Assembly: GCF_003732425.1 (NCBI RefSeq)
Contig: NZ_MOBX01000002.1
Span: 186,001 to 250,000, forward strand
DNA length: 64,000 bases
Reading direction: 5' to 3'
Source of the DNA: Pseudomonas fluorescens
GTDB lineage: Bacteria > Pseudomonadota > Gammaproteobacteria > Pseudomonadales > Pseudomonadaceae
In this document: positions 7,550-16,952 of the stretch, piece by piece
Layout of the letters: each line of letters starts with the position of its first letter
How positions within the stretch are numbered: the stretch's first letter is position 1
Notes under the pieces: model-generated
Database searches by the model: none
What the model saw: the letters and a program-made list of their open reading frames with translations, nothing else
What the model was told of the DNA's origin: nothing
Position numbers and translations under genes: made by a program

Positions 7550-9670
7550 TTAGAAACTCATGTCGACCTTGGTCCAGAGCGTGCGCCCCGGTTCATTGAT
7601 CGCTTGCGGGTCGTTGGCCGGGTAGCCGAACCCGGCGTTGCCCGCCAGGTTCAGGTGTTCGGCGTAAGCCTTGCCGAACAGGTTGTCGACGCCGCTGCTG
7701 ACCTTCCAGTTCTTGTTGATCCGGTAGGCACCGTTGAGTGAGAACACGCCGAAGCCCGAACTCTTGTCGTAATCCTTGCCGACCACGTTGCCCTTGTTCT
7801 GATCGATACGGTTTTGCTCGGCAACCACCCTCCACAGTGCGCCGGCACTCCAGTTGTCTTCGCTGTAAGTGAGACCGAAGCGTGCATCCAGCGGCGGCAT
7901 TTGCGGCAGCGCCTTGCCATCGCTGCTGTTCTTGCCCCAGGCGTAGGCCAGGGTCGCATCGGCTTTCCAGTGGTCGGTGAGTTTGTACGCTGCACCGAGT
8001 TCACCGCCCATGATTCGCGCGTCGATGTTCTCGGCGCGCGAGGTGCTCATGCCCATCATTGCCGGGGTGTAGTCGAAGAGGATGTAATCGCGCACTACGC
8101 CGATATAACCCGAGGCCCAGGCTTCGAGGTCGGCGCTCTTGTAGTTCACACCGAAGTCGAACTGGGTGGTCTTTTCCGGTTTGATCGAATCGAACGCATT
8201 GACCGATCCCGCCGGGCCGGACTTGGGCGAAAACAGCTCCCAGTAATCCGGGAAGCGTTGCGCGTGGCCGAGGCCGGCATACAGCGTGGTCGGGCTGTCG
8301 GCGAGGTCATGCTCGTAACGTACGAAACCGCTGGGCAGGGTGTCGGCGCGGGTGTTGTCGGCGGTCGGGTTGGGGCGGGACATCATTCCCGAACCGGTGG
8401 TCTGCCGATAATCCTTGGCCGAAGCGCGGTCGACGCGGGCACCGGTGATCAGCCGATCACGGTCGGCGGCGTACCAGGTCATTTCGCTGAACACGCCGTA
8501 GTTATGGAAATCGGCGTCTTTGGTGTAGGGCTGATCCTTGTAGGTATCAATACCCATGCCGCTGCGCTGACGGTGTTCGTTGGTCTGCGCATCGAGGCCG
8601 GTGATCAACTGAATATCAGCCCAGCGCCAGGTGGCCTTGATCCGTGCGCCGAGGGTGCGGCGGTCGACGTTGGACGCCATGGGACCTGCCATCATGCCGG
8701 TGCCGGACGGCGTGCGCAGGGTGTAGTTGTCCATCACGTGGTCGGCGTAGTTGTAGTAGACCTGCGCTTCGAGTTTCTCCAGCACGTCAGTGATGTTGGA
8801 TTTTTCGAAACGCAGACCGAGGCTTTCACGCAGGAACTGCGAGCCGTCCATGCCGCGCCCGGCGTAGCGCGCTTCGCCATCGCCCTTGCCGGCGGTGAGT
8901 TCGATCAGGGTGTCGGCGTCCGGGGTCCAGCCGACGGCGATATCGCCGTTCCACTTGTCGTAGCGCGAGGCGACGATGTCGTTGTTGCCATCGCGGTAAT
9001 CGTCGGAATGCGCGGTGTTGCCGATCACGCGCACGTAGCCCAATGGGCCACCGGCGGCGGCATCGACGACTTTGTCGAAGCGGCCGTGGGAGCCGGCCAG
9101 AATGCTCGCATTCACCCGCGTGCCGAGTTCGCCGAAGTTCTCCGGTTCACGGTCGAACAACACCGTACCGGCCGATGCACCCGGGCCGTAAAGCACGGTC
9201 TGCGGGCCTTTGATCACGGTGAGTTTGTCGTAGGTTTCCGGCGAGATGTACGAGGTCGGAGCATCCATCCGGCCGGGGCAGGCGCCGAGCATCATGCTGC
9301 CGTTGGTGAGGATGTTCAGGCGTGAGCCGAACATGCCGCGCAGCACCGGATCGCCGTTGGTGCCGCCATTGCGTACTAGCGCAAAACCCGGAATGGTCTT
9401 CAGGTAATCGCCGCCGTCACTGGCCGGCACCGGTTGGCGCGGATCCTTGGGGTCGGTGACGATGGTCAGCGGCGAGCTCGGCGCGATCGCGGTAATCACC
9501 GTCGGGCTCAGTTCTTTCTGGTGGCCGGTGTGATCATCGGCCAGTACCAGCGGTGACAGCAGAACGCCGCAAAGGACGGCGGTAGCGTGCCTGAAACGAA
9601 TCCGCGATTCGTTCAAAGCGAAGGACGCCGGGGCACAGCCCGAGCGTGGAACAGCAGCAAACCTGGACAT
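7550..9670 (-). CDS. oprC: TonB-dependent copper receptor (OprC/NosA type)
   Basis: Outer-membrane TonB-dependent receptor, 706 residues from MSRFAAVP, chosen because GGAA lies eight bases upstream; the frame is open to 9814. A signal peptide ends near residue 43 (SPLVLADDH). The plug carries VLRGMFGSRLNIL, the Met/Cys run SMMLGACPGRMD and VIKGPQTVLYGPGASAGT, all typical of OprC/NosA, in which Met and Cys residues bind copper. The barrel ends in Phe (KVDMSF). It is preceded by a PCu(A)C chaperone and DUF2946 proteins in the same direction, which supports copper uptake. NosA-like roles in maturing nitrous oxide reductase are an alternative, but no nos genes are here. Confidence 0.9.
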   Translation of the reverse strand: MSRFAAVPRSGCAPASFALNESRIRFRHATAVLCGVLLSPLVLADDHTGHQKELSPTVITAIAPSSPLTIVTDPKDPRQPVPASDGGDYLKTIPGFALVRNGGTNGDPVLRGMFGSRLNILTNGSMMLGACPGRMDAPTSYISPETYDKLTVIKGPQTVLYGPGASAGTVLFDREPENFGELGTRVNASILAGSHGRFDKVVDAAAGGPLGYVRVIGNTAHSDDYRDGNNDIVASRYDKWNGDIAVGWTPDADTLIELTAGKGDGEARYAGRGMDGSQFLRESLGLRFEKSNITDVLEKLEAQVYYNYADHVMDNYTLRTPSGTGMMAGPMASNVDRRTLGARIKATWRWADIQLITGLDAQTNEHRQRSGMGIDTYKDQPYTKDADFHNYGVFSEMTWYAADRDRLITGARVDRASAKDYRQTTGSGMMSRPNPTADNTRADTLPSGFVRYEHDLADSPTTLYAGLGHAQRFPDYWELFSPKSGPAGSVNAFDSIKPEKTTQFDFGVNYKSADLEAWASGYIGVVRDYILFDYTPAMMGMSTSRAENIDARIMGGELGAAYKLTDHWKADATLAYAWGKNSSDGKALPQMPPLDARFGLTYSEDNWSAGALWRVVAEQNRIDQNKGNVVGKDYDKSSGFGVFSLNGAYRINKNWKVSSGVDNLFGKAYAEHLNLAGNAGFGYPANDPQAINEPGRTLWTKVDMSF

Positions 9671-9755
9671 GACAATTTCCATCAAACAGTCGTAAACGAC
9701 ACGGCCGGCAGCCTGAAGCTGTCTTCTCAACCGTGTGCAATCAGAGGTGCGGTAT

Positions 9756-10202
9756 TTACGCTGCGACGGGCGGGGCGCGGGTGCGGGCGCCGGGGAAGAA
9801 GGTCTGCCGGGCATGGCCCAGACGTGGATAGGGCGGGGTGAAGGTGTTCAGCGGCGGGATGTTGAAGGCGACAAAATCACCGCCCCCAGTCAGCGCCGGG
9901 CAATTGAACAGCAGGCTGCAGTAACCACACTTTTCCCACAGCACGTGGTGCGAGGATTGCGGTGGGCAGTGTTCGGCGCTGGGTTTTGCAGCATGGCCGC
10001 TGTGGTCCATGCCCGGCATGTCCATCGACATGTCCATGCTCATTGGCATCGATGTCGAGGCGTGTTGATCCATCGGCATCGACTGAGAAATCAGTGGGCC
10101 GATGAAGATCATCAACATGGCGAACAGGGCGATCCAGCTGCCGCGAGTCAGGTGTTGAGTCTGACGGCGTTGCCGCGAGGGCCTGGCGCTCAGCGGGCGC
10201 AT
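9756..10202 (-). CDS. DUF2946 family protein, Met/His-rich
   Basis: 148-residue small membrane or exported protein. An N-terminal hydrophobic segment (WIALFAMLMIFIGPLIS) is followed by a striking Met/Asp/His stretch near residues 42-68 (MPMSMDMSMDMPGMDHSGH), then a Cys pair in the block EKCGYCSLLFNCP and a proline-rich tail. The hydrophobic start and CxYC motif are the hallmarks of DUF2946. The Met/His run resembles copper-binding segments of periplasmic copper proteins. It lies 21 bp after the PCu(A)C gene and about 85 bp before oprC. Biochemical function is not established; copper binding is inferred. Confidence 0.85.
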   Translation of the reverse strand: MRPLSARPSRQRRQTQHLTRGSWIALFAMLMIFIGPLISQSMPMDQHASTSMPMSMDMSMDMPGMDHSGHAAKPSAEHCPPQSSHHVLWEKCGYCSLLFNCPALTGGGDFVAFNIPPLNTFTPPYPRLGHARQTFFPGARTRAPPVAA

Positions 10203-10223
10203 GGGCGGAGTCTGCCGAAAGGC

Positions 10224-10703
10224 TTACTGAGCGTGCGCGTGGGCCTGCGTGGTTTCCGGTGGCTTCTTCTGCACCGAGACTTCGACGGTGACGTCACCGG
10301 CCTTCTCGAAATGCATCGTCAGCGGGAAGCGCTTGCCGTCGCTGAGCAGGCTGCGATCGGTCGGATTGAGCAGCATCACGTGATAGGCCATCGGCGCGAA
10401 GGTCACGTTGCCGCCGGCCGGAATCGCCACGCTCTTCACTTGCTGCATCTTCATCAGATCGCCCTGCATCACGTGTTCGTGCAGTTGCGCTTCGGGAGCG
10501 ATGGGCGAGTCGACGCTGAGCAGGCGATCGTCCGTCTTGCCCGCATTGTGAATGATGAAATAGGCGGCGACCGTCGGCGCATTCGGCGGCAGTTCCTGCG
10601 ACCACGGATGGGCGATTTCCAGCTCGCCCGCCTTGTATTCGTGAGCATGGGCAAAGCACGCCGGCAACAGCAGCGCAGCGACGACGATGAGTTTGTTCAA
10701 CAT
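10224..10703 (-). CDS. Periplasmic copper chaperone PCu(A)C
   Basis: 159-residue secreted Cu(I) chaperone. The signal peptide ends near residue 20 (CFAHA before HEY). The family's copper site fits exactly: His75, ten residues, Met86, twenty-one residues, His108, one residue, Met110. A His-rich tail (HAHAQ) may add a second site. Members of this family deliver copper to cytochrome oxidase or hand it between periplasmic carriers. It sits between the two DUF2946 genes in the copper operon, so it probably receives copper imported through OprC. Confidence 0.94.
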   Translation of the reverse strand: MLNKLIVVAALLLPACFAHAHEYKAGELEIAHPWSQELPPNAPTVAAYFIIHNAGKTDDRLLSVDSPIAPEAQLHEHVMQGDLMKMQQVKSVAIPAGGNVTFAPMAYHVMLLNPTDRSLLSDGKRFPLTMHFEKAGDVTVEVSVQKKPPETTQAHAHAQ

Positions 10704-10751
10704 GGCAGTTCTCCAGAACGATTTGAAACGCAGGTCAATTGCGCGAACAAA

Positions 10752-11150
10752 TCAAACCAGAGGGGAGGCGCGGGGATTGAGACTCGGCCATTGCTGGCGC
10801 GGCGTGGGTGTTTGCAGTGAGGCGGGCGCCACGCTGCGATTGCTTTCATAGCGGGCGAAATACAGCTGCGGCGAATGCCCCGGCAACGCCACCAACGGCG
10901 CCGAGCCTGAGCAACACCAGCAATGCTGCATGTTCGAATGAGTGTCGTTGGTCGGGGCTTTTTGATCGGTGGTGCCAATATTGATCGCCACCATTTTGGT
11001 CCCGCTGCCGGTGCAGAAACTGCTCCAGAGCAATTGTTCGGCGGGTGAACTGGCCGCCTGCGCCATCGCCCCGGTCATCGGCATGGCGAGCATGTTGAAC
11101 AGCACTGCGAAGCAGGCGATCCAGGCAATTGCTAGCCGGTGTCGGTTCAT
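10752..11150 (-). CDS. DUF2946 family protein, promoter-proximal copy
   Basis: 132-residue protein, first gene of the copper operon. A hydrophobic signal-like start (LAIAWIACFAVLFNMLAMPM) precedes a short mature part with HCWCCSGS near residue 80, a Cys cluster suited to metal binding. It is a distant paralogue of the second DUF2946 protein two genes downstream. Its stop is about 48 bp before the chaperone gene. A predicted promoter and palindrome lie just upstream. Function is unknown; membership in a copper operon is the main clue. Confidence 0.85.
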   Translation of the reverse strand: MNRHRLAIAWIACFAVLFNMLAMPMTGAMAQAASSPAEQLLWSSFCTGSGTKMVAINIGTTDQKAPTNDTHSNMQHCWCCSGSAPLVALPGHSPQLYFARYESNRSVAPASLQTPTPRQQWPSLNPRASPLV

Positions 11151-11172
11151 GGGGCAGATCCATTGGGTGGGC

Positions 11173-11215
11173 GATCAGGCGCGGCTATTTAGCCTGATCA
11201 GGGCCGATAAGTAAA
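11173..11215 (-). promoter_or_regulatory. Predicted promoter and operator of the copper operon
   Basis: On the minus strand TTTACT (11210-11215) and CTAAAT (11187-11192) are 17 bases apart, a fair sigma-70 pair, 35-65 bases before the first ATG. Two nested palindromes overlap the -10: GATCAGGC-N11-GCCTGATC (11173-11199) and GGCTA-TT-TAGCC (11183-11194). A repressor bound here would block transcription; its identity is not visible. Confidence 0.5.
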
Positions 11216-11247
11216 AAAGCGTCGTGCGGTTTGGTGTCGCAGCGCCT

Positions 11248-11538
11248 TCACAGTGTTACGGCATGCAATCGCAAACCCAGAGCCTTCATGACTTTCATGA
11301 TAGTTGCGAATTCGGGATTGCCAGTGCTACTGAGCGCTTTATAAAGACTTTCGCGGCCCAAACCTGCATCCCGCGCCACTTGTGTCATGCCTTGAGCTCG
11401 GGCGATGTCATTGAGTGCTGCACGAATCAGAACGCCATCGCCTTCATCGTCGTCAAAACAGGCATCCAGATATGCCGCCATATCCTCGGGAGTCTTGAGG
11501 TACTCGGCGGCGTCAAAACGGGCGAATTCTTCTGACAT
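11248..11538 (-). CDS. HigA-like addiction-module antitoxin (HI1420 family), orphan
   Basis: 96-residue helix-turn-helix protein. It has the family's typical opening (FDAAEYLKTPEDMAAYLDACF) and the conserved block MTQVARDAGLGRESLYKALS with GNPEFATIMKVMKALGL after it, which form the DNA-binding domain. Family members normally follow a RelE/HigB-like toxin gene and neutralise it. No toxin frame is present in the 340 bp upstream or in the copper operon promoter downstream, so this is an orphan. An AAGGGCG ribosome site precedes the ATG. It may now work as a plain repressor or protect against related toxins. Confidence 0.88.
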   Translation of the reverse strand: MSEEFARFDAAEYLKTPEDMAAYLDACFDDDEGDGVLIRAALNDIARAQGMTQVARDAGLGRESLYKALSSTGNPEFATIMKVMKALGLRLHAVTL

Positions 11539-11878
11539 TGGATGTGTACGCCCTTGGAATCAAAGACGTTGAGCGTAGAGGTGGACGCGACTGCCGATAG
11601 TCAGTGATTCGTTAGGTTGTTGTGGGCAGTGTCCGGCGCGTTTGTAGGATTCAAGTCAGATATCCGGCCGAGCCCGTGACATTGTGGGAGCGAGCCTGCT
11701 CGCGAAAGCGGTGGGTCAGGCAATGATGTGCAGACTTTGCCGACGTCTTCGCGAGCAGGCTCGCTCCCACAGTGGTCGGTGGCGACCACATAGCCTGTTT
11801 ACCCCGCGAACCCAGTGGAAGCGGCGGTGCGACGATTCGACTTGCCCGCGAAGGCGTCCGTGAGAACTGCGCTTGTTT
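11539..11878. other. Intergenic stretch between antitoxin and cobK
   Basis: About 340 bp without a supported gene. It holds one family B REP pair and, next to the antitoxin, a presumed promoter region. No toxin gene or obvious remnant could be read in any frame. A short frame at 11601-11789 is made of the REP arms. Confidence 0.6.
11683..11772. repeat. REP pair, family B
   Basis: Inverted arms GTGGGAGCGAGCCTGCTCGC and GCGAGCAGGCTCGCTCCCAC around a loop of about 45 bases. The same family recurs near 47.3, 60.6 and 61.1 kb. Confidence 0.93.
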
Positions 11879-12607
11879 TTAGATAAGGTTAAAGGTTGCG
11901 AGGGCCATCAGGATTGCGTCGACCGAGGCAAACTCGCGATCAACCCCCGGCAACCCCGGACGCTTCAACACCAGCACCGGCACCCCACGCTCGCGCGCGA
12001 CTTCCAACTTCGGCTCGGTGGCGGTGCTGCCGCTGTTCTTGCTGATCAACACATCGATCTGCCGCCGCTCGAACAGCGCGCGTTCATCCTCAAGCAGAAA
12101 CGGCCCACGCGCGCCGATCACTTCGCAGCGTTCGTTGCCGGGATAGACGTCGAGGGCGCGCAGGGTCCAGAACTGGTCGGCAGGGATTTCATCGAGGTGT
12201 TGCAGCGGTTCGCGGCCGAGGGTGAACAGCGGTCGACGAAACGGTTTGAGGGCGGTGATCAGCTCGGCCCAGTCGCTGACTTCACGCCAGTCATCACCGG
12301 GCTGCGGTTGCCATGCCGGGCGGCGCAAGGCCCAGCAGGGGATGTCGGTCAGTCGCGCGGCGGTCGCGGCGTTCTGGCTGATCTGTGCGGCATAGGGATG
12401 CGTGGCGTCGAGCAACAGCTCGATGCCTTCGTCACGAATGAATTGCGCCAGACCCTCAGCGCCACCGTAACCACCGACGCGGACCTGACAGGTCAGATCT
12501 GTCGGCACCCGACCAACACCGGCGAGGCTGTAGATATGTTCTGGCCCCAGCGTGCGGGCAATCGCCAGGGCCTCAGTGACGCCGCCGAGCAGCAAAATCC
12601 GCTTCAT
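11879..12607 (-). CDS. cobK: Precorrin-6A reductase CobK
   Basis: 242 residues. It reduces the macrocycle of precorrin-6A to precorrin-6B with NADPH in cobalamin synthesis. The start [20 protein letters not shown] has the family's nucleotide-binding GGV/T-EA motif, and [16 protein letters not shown] and TLGREPL are conserved CobK/CbiJ blocks. It is the last gene of the leftward set; its ATG overlaps the cbiD stop (ATGA). Confidence 0.95.
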   Translation of the reverse strand: MKRILLLGGVTEALAIARTLGPEHIYSLAGVGRVPTDLTCQVRVGGYGGAEGLAQFIRDEGIELLLDATHPYAAQISQNAATAARLTDIPCWALRRPAWQPQPGDDWREVSDWAELITALKPFRRPLFTLGREPLQHLDEIPADQFWTLRALDVYPGNERCEVIGARGPFLLEDERALFERRQIDVLISKNSGSTATEPKLEVARERGVPVLVLKRPGLPGVDREFASVDAILMALATFNLI

Positions 12608-13701
12608 GCAAAACCTCCGGCATGCCCGACAATCCCGCCCTGACGATCAATTGCAAACACCTCGACCTGCACCTGCGCGGGCACCACGCTGCGGGCGAAA
12701 TTCAACGCATGGCGGCAGACCTCATCACCGAGGGCAACCCCCGCCGCACTGGCCATGGCCAGCGCCTGCTGACTGGTATTGGCCTCGCGAATACTTTGCT
12801 GCAACGCCGCATCGGCGCCAATCGCCGCGGCCCACTCAGCCAGTTGTGGCAAGTCGATACTTGAATGCCGCGAGTGCAGGTCCATGTGCCCGGCCGCCAG
12901 TTTACTGATCTTGCCGAAGCCGCCGCACAGGCTGAGTTTATCCACAGGCACTTTGCGCAGATGCTTGAGCACCGCGCCGACGAAATCGCCCATTTCGATC
13001 AGGGCGATTTCCGGCAGATCGTAGACCCGGCGCATGGTGTCTTCGCTGGCGTTGCCGGTGCAGGCGGCGATGTGCAGATAACCGTTGGTTTTCGCCACAT
13101 CGATGCCCTGATGGATCGAGGCAATGTACGCCGCGCAGGAAAACGGTCGGACAATGCCGCTGGTGCCGAGGATCGACAGCCCGCCAAGAATGCCCAAGCG
13201 TGGATTCATGGTTTTCAGCGCCAGCGCTTCGCCACCCTCGACGCTGACCGTGACGTCGAAGCCGCCGCCGTAACCGGTTTCGGCGGCGAGCAGTGTCAGG
13301 TGATCGCTGATCATTTTGCGTGGCACCGGGTTGATCGCCGGCTCGCCGACACTCAGCACTAGCCCCGGCCGCGTTACCGTGCCCACGCCGGCACCAGCAT
13401 TGAAACGAATCCCCGGTTCACTCAGCAGCCGCACGTGCGAATAAAGCAGGGCGCCGTGGGTCACGTCGGGGTCGTCGCCAGCATCCTTGATCGTCCCGGC
13501 CTCGGCGCCGTCATCGGTCAAACGGCAGAACTCCAGACGCATCTGCACCTGTTTGCCTTTGGGCAAAACGATCTGCACCGCATCGGCGGACTGCCCGCCG
13601 AGCAACAAACGCGCGGCAGCGAGGCTGGTCGCGGTGGCGCAGCTGCCGGTAGTCAGGCCACTGCGCAGGGGCGCGGGTTGTTCGGCGGTTTCGTCACGCA
13701 T
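12604..13701 (-). CDS. cbiD: Cobalt-precorrin-5B C1-methyltransferase CbiD
   Basis: 365 residues from [15 protein letters not shown]; the frame extends upstream into cobL but this ATG gives the usual family length. The opening [19 protein letters not shown] is the CbiD signature, and [18 protein letters not shown] near residue 265 is also conserved. CbiD methylates C-1 in ring contraction. It is the enzyme of the anaerobic route, but pseudomonads use it beside aerobic CobG in place of CobF. It overlaps the end of cobL by 8 bp and the start of cobK by 4 bp. Confidence 0.95.
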   Translation of the reverse strand: MRDETAEQPAPLRSGLTTGSCATATSLAAARLLLGGQSADAVQIVLPKGKQVQMRLEFCRLTDDGAEAGTIKDAGDDPDVTHGALLYSHVRLLSEPGIRFNAGAGVGTVTRPGLVLSVGEPAINPVPRKMISDHLTLLAAETGYGGGFDVTVSVEGGEALALKTMNPRLGILGGLSILGTSGIVRPFSCAAYIASIHQGIDVAKTNGYLHIAACTGNASEDTMRRVYDLPEIALIEMGDFVGAVLKHLRKVPVDKLSLCGGFGKISKLAAGHMDLHSRHSSIDLPQLAEWAAAIGADAALQQSIREANTSQQALAMASAAGVALGDEVCRHALNFARSVVPAQVQVEVFAIDRQGGIVGHAGGFA

Positions 13702-14905
13702 CGAGGGGTTTGACCAGATCGAGCAGGGTGATCGGCAGCGCTTGGCGCCAAGTGTCGAACTCGCCGAGCGGTTGCGCTTGGGCGACATGGATGCGCGTCA
13801 GCTCGCCGCCGAAGCGTTCGCGCCAGTTCATCAGGGCCACTTCGCTCTGCAGCGTCACCGCGTTGGCGACCAGACGGCCACCGGGTTTGAGGTATTCCCA
13901 GCAGGTTTCGAACACGCCCTCACGGGTCACGCCGCCGCCGATGAAGATGGCGTCCGGGCGCTCCAGCCCGGCCAGGGCCTGCGGTGCCTTGCCGCGAATC
14001 AGTTGCAGGCCGGGCACGCCCAGTGCATCGCGGTTGTGCTCGATCAATTGCTGACGGCCGTTGTCGGCTTCGATGGCCAAGGCGCGGCAACTCGGGTGCG
14101 CACGCATCCACTCAATGCCGATCGAGCCGCTGCCGGCACCGACATCCCAGAGCAGTTCGCCGGGGGTCGGGGCGAGGCGGGCGAGGGTGATGGCGCGCAC
14201 GTCGCGTTTGGTCAACTGGCCGTCATGCTGGAAAGCCGAATCCGGCAATCCGGCGAGACGCGAAAGGCGCGGGGCCTGTGCGTCGGCCAGACATTCGATG
14301 GCGATGACATTGAGGTCGGCCACCGACGCGGCATTCCAGGCATTAGCGGTGCTGTCGATGCGCCGTTCGGCGTCACCGCCAAGATGCTCAAGCACGCTCA
14401 TGCGACTCGAACCGAAGCCGCGCTCGCAGAGCAATTGCGCCACCGCTGCCGGGCTCTGGCCGTCGTTGCTCAGCAACAACAGACGCACGCCGCTGAACAA
14501 TTGCGCATTGAGCGCCGCCAGCGGTCGGGCCACCAGCGACAGCGTCACGACGTCCTGCAACGGCCAGCCGAGGCGGGCAGCGGCCAGCGAACAGGACGAC
14601 GGGGCGGGCAGGATCAGCATTTCCTCACTTGGCAATTGGCGGGCGAGGCTGGCACCGACGCCGTAGAACATCGGGTCACCGCTGGCCAATACGCAAACTG
14701 CTTCGCCGCGCTGCTCGATCACGGGCGCGAGGGAAAACGGGCTGGGCCACAACTGGCGTTCGCCGCGAATACACACCGGCAGCAAATCCAGTTGACGCTG
14801 GCCACCGACGATCCGCGAGGCGCCCAGCAGGGCACGCCGGGCGTTTTTGCCCAGGCCCTTGAAGCCGTCTTCACCGATTCCCACTACCGTCAGCCAGGGT
14901 GACAT
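13694..14905 (-). CDS. cobL: Precorrin-6Y C5,15-methyltransferase (decarboxylating) CobL
   Basis: 403 residues, a CbiE-CbiT fusion. The N-terminal half opens with [14 protein letters not shown] and has the tetrapyrrole methylase blocks [14 protein letters not shown]. The C-terminal half from about residue 210 is a Rossmann methyltransferase with [16 protein letters not shown] as its SAM-binding loop. It adds two methyl groups and removes the acetate side-chain carboxylate. First gene of the leftward cob set, divergent from cobG across about 130 bp. Confidence 0.96.
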   Translation of the reverse strand: MSPWLTVVGIGEDGFKGLGKNARRALLGASRIVGGQRQLDLLPVCIRGERQLWPSPFSLAPVIEQRGEAVCVLASGDPMFYGVGASLARQLPSEEMLILPAPSSCSLAAARLGWPLQDVVTLSLVARPLAALNAQLFSGVRLLLLSNDGQSPAAVAQLLCERGFGSSRMSVLEHLGGDAERRIDSTANAWNAASVADLNVIAIECLADAQAPRLSRLAGLPDSAFQHDGQLTKRDVRAITLARLAPTPGELLWDVGAGSGSIGIEWMRAHPSCRALAIEADNGRQQLIEHNRDALGVPGLQLIRGKAPQALAGLERPDAIFIGGGVTREGVFETCWEYLKPGGRLVANAVTLQSEVALMNWRERFGGELTRIHVAQAQPLGEFDTWRQALPITLLDLVKPLDA

Positions 14906-15037
14906 CTATATTCCTCTAAACACGCCGTTCCGACGGGCAGTCTTTTCATGCCAGCGGACAAAGCAGGCATAATACCGCGCCTTCGTCCGCGAAGCGCCTT
15001 TCCCACGCAGCCGGTCAGCCCCTTGAACGAACGCCCG
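14906..15037. promoter_or_regulatory. Divergent cobL/cobG control region
   Basis: This 132-bp spacer must hold promoters for both cob sets. A CATAAT-like box is visible near 14969. I looked for a cobalamin riboswitch (B12 box and extended fold) and saw none; the spacer is also short for one plus two promoters. Confidence 0.45.
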
Positions 15038-16333
15038 ATGTCTACCGCTTTACGCCCCTCGGCTTGCCCGGGGTTGCTGCGTATCGTCCAGGCACTGGAC
15101 GGCGGCATCTGCCGGATCAAGCTCAATGGCGGTTCGATCAGCGCCGATCAGGCTGACGCGGTGGCCGAAGCTGCGGAACAGTTCGGCGGCGCTATCGAGG
15201 CGACCAACCGCGCCAATCTGCAAATCCGTGGGATCGGCCAGCAATCTGCGGCTCTGATCGAGCGCTTGCTTGCCGCCGGTCTCGGCCCGCGCACGGCGGC
15301 CGGTGACGATGTGCGCAATCTGATGCTCAGCCCCGCGGCCGGGATCGATCGGCAGATGCAGGTCGACACGCGCGACCTCGCCGAGCAGATCCTCGACACC
15401 TTGCAACGCCATCCACGGTTCCACGAGCTGAGCGCCAAGTTCGCCGTGCAACTCGATGGCGGTGAAGCGCTGGCGATGCTCGAACATCCCCACGACCTGT
15501 GGTTGTCGGCGTTCGCGCGTGACGGTGAAACCTGGCTGGCGTTCGGCCTGGCCGGATGCCTGACGGATCGCGCGGTCGGCGCCGTAGCGCTGGAACACGG
15601 CCATGCGCTGGTGGTGGCGGTGCTGGAGCTATTTCTGGCCTTGGCGCGTCCCGAGCAGACACGCATGCGCCATTTGCTCGACGAATTGTCGATGCCGGCG
15701 TTTCTTCAACAACTGAGCACGCGCTTGCCGATCAAGCCGATCAGCGATTGGCAGCGCACCGCCGTGGCGGACGATCTGCACATCGGCGTTCATCCGCAAA
15801 ACAATGCGGGTCAGGTGTATGTCGGCGCGGTGCCAGCGCTGGGCCGTCTCGATCCGGCGATGTTGCGCGGGGCTGCGCAATTGGCCCGCCAGTTCGGCAA
15901 TGGCAGCCTGCGCTTCACACCTTGGCAAAGCCTGCTGGTGCCGGACGTCAAAGCAAGCGATGCGGCGCAATTACTGGAAGGTCTTGAGCAACTGAACCTG
16001 TTGACCCGCGCTGCCGAACCCCTCTCACGCCTGATCGCTTGCACCGGTGCCAGTGGCTGCGGCAAAGGCCTGGCCGACACCAAGCAGGACGCCCGCCATC
16101 TGGCGACGTTGCTGCCCTCGGCCCTCAACGTTCACCTCAGTGGCTGCCCGCGCTCGTGCGCCGCAGCCCACTGTGCCCCGGTGACGTTGCTGGCCGTCAA
16201 TCCGGGTCATTACGACCTCTATTTTCGCGATGCGACGCTGCCGGGTTTCGGCGCGCTGCACGCACGCAACCTTACTATTGAAGCGGCCGCGACCCTGCTC
16301 GCCGCCCGCTCTCGGAGCCCCATTGATGCTTGA
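15038..16333 (+). CDS. cobG: Precorrin-3B synthase CobG
   Basis: 431 residues from MSTALRPSACPG; an upstream in-frame ATG at 14948 is less likely since it would fill the promoter spacer. CobG is the oxygen-using mono-oxygenase that makes precorrin-3B before ring contraction, so it marks the aerobic route. The fold is that of sulfite/nitrite reductases. The Cys cluster CTGASGCGKG near residue 335 and SGCPRSCAAAHCAP near residue 370 would hold the iron-sulfur cluster. It overlaps cobH by 8 bp. Confidence 0.94.
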   Translation: MSTALRPSACPGLLRIVQALDGGICRIKLNGGSISADQADAVAEAAEQFGGAIEATNRANLQIRGIGQQSAALIERLLAAGLGPRTAAGDDVRNLMLSPAAGIDRQMQVDTRDLAEQILDTLQRHPRFHELSAKFAVQLDGGEALAMLEHPHDLWLSAFARDGETWLAFGLAGCLTDRAVGAVALEHGHALVVAVLELFLALARPEQTRMRHLLDELSMPAFLQQLSTRLPIKPISDWQRTAVADDLHIGVHPQNNAGQVYVGAVPALGRLDPAMLRGAAQLARQFGNGSLRFTPWQSLLVPDVKASDAAQLLEGLEQLNLLTRAAEPLSRLIACTGASGCGKGLADTKQDARHLATLLPSALNVHLSGCPRSCAAAHCAPVTLLAVNPGHYDLYFRDATLPGFGALHARNLTIEAAATLLAARSRSPIDA

Positions 16334-16952
16334 TTACATCCGCGACGGTCAGGAGATTTATCGCAACTCCTTCGCGATCATTCGCCGCGAGGCCAATCTG
16401 GCACGCATTCCGGCCGATCTGGAAAAACTCGCGGTGCGGGTGATTCACGCCTGCGGCATGGTCGAAGCGGTCGACGGTTTGCAGTTCTCCGAAGGCGCGG
16501 GCAAGGCCGGGCGTAATGCACTGGCCGCCGGTGCACCGATCCTTTGCGATGCGCGGATGGTCTCCGAAGGCGTAACCCGTGCGCGCCTGCCAGCCAACAA
16601 CGAAGTGATCTGCACCTTGCGCGACGACAGCGTGCCGGAACTGGCCCGTGAGCTGGGCAATACCCGTTCCGCCGTCGCGCTGGAGCTGTGGCGCCCGCAC
16701 CTGGAAGGCAGCGTGGTGGTGATCGGCAACGCGCCGACCGCGCTGTTCTATCTGCTGGAAATGCTCGACGCTGGCGCCCCGAAACCGGCACTGATCCTCG
16801 GCTTCCCGGTCGGCTTCGTCGGTGCCGCCGAGTCGAAAGCCGCCCTGGCCGCCGACAGCCGTGGCGTGCCGTTCGTGATCATGCAAGGCCGTCTCGGTGG
16901 CAGCGCCATGGCCGCCGCCGCCGTCAATGCCCTCGCTACGGAGATCGAATGA
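16326..16952 (+). CDS. cobH: Precorrin-8X methylmutase CobH
   Basis: 208 residues. It moves a methyl group from C-11 to C-12 to give hydrogenobyrinic acid. The start [20 protein letters not shown] is the typical CobH/CbiC opening, with the conserved His in VIHACGMVE near residue 43 as the probable catalytic acid. It overlaps cobG by 8 bp and cobI by 4 bp, so cobGHIJ is one translationally coupled unit. Confidence 0.96.
   Translation: MLDYIRDGQEIYRNSFAIIRREANLARIPADLEKLAVRVIHACGMVEAVDGLQFSEGAGKAGRNALAAGAPILCDARMVSEGVTRARLPANNEVICTLRDDSVPELARELGNTRSAVALELWRPHLEGSVVVIGNAPTALFYLLEMLDAGAPKPALILGFPVGFVGAAESKAALAADSRGVPFVIMQGRLGGSAMAAAAVNALATEIE

Noticed and set aside
11601..11789. Possible toxin partner for the antitoxin
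   Set aside because: The frame is built from REP arms and has no RelE/HigB features.
14906..15037. Cobalamin riboswitch upstream of cobG or cobL
   Set aside because: No B12-box-like sequence seen and the spacer is too short for the fold plus two promoters.
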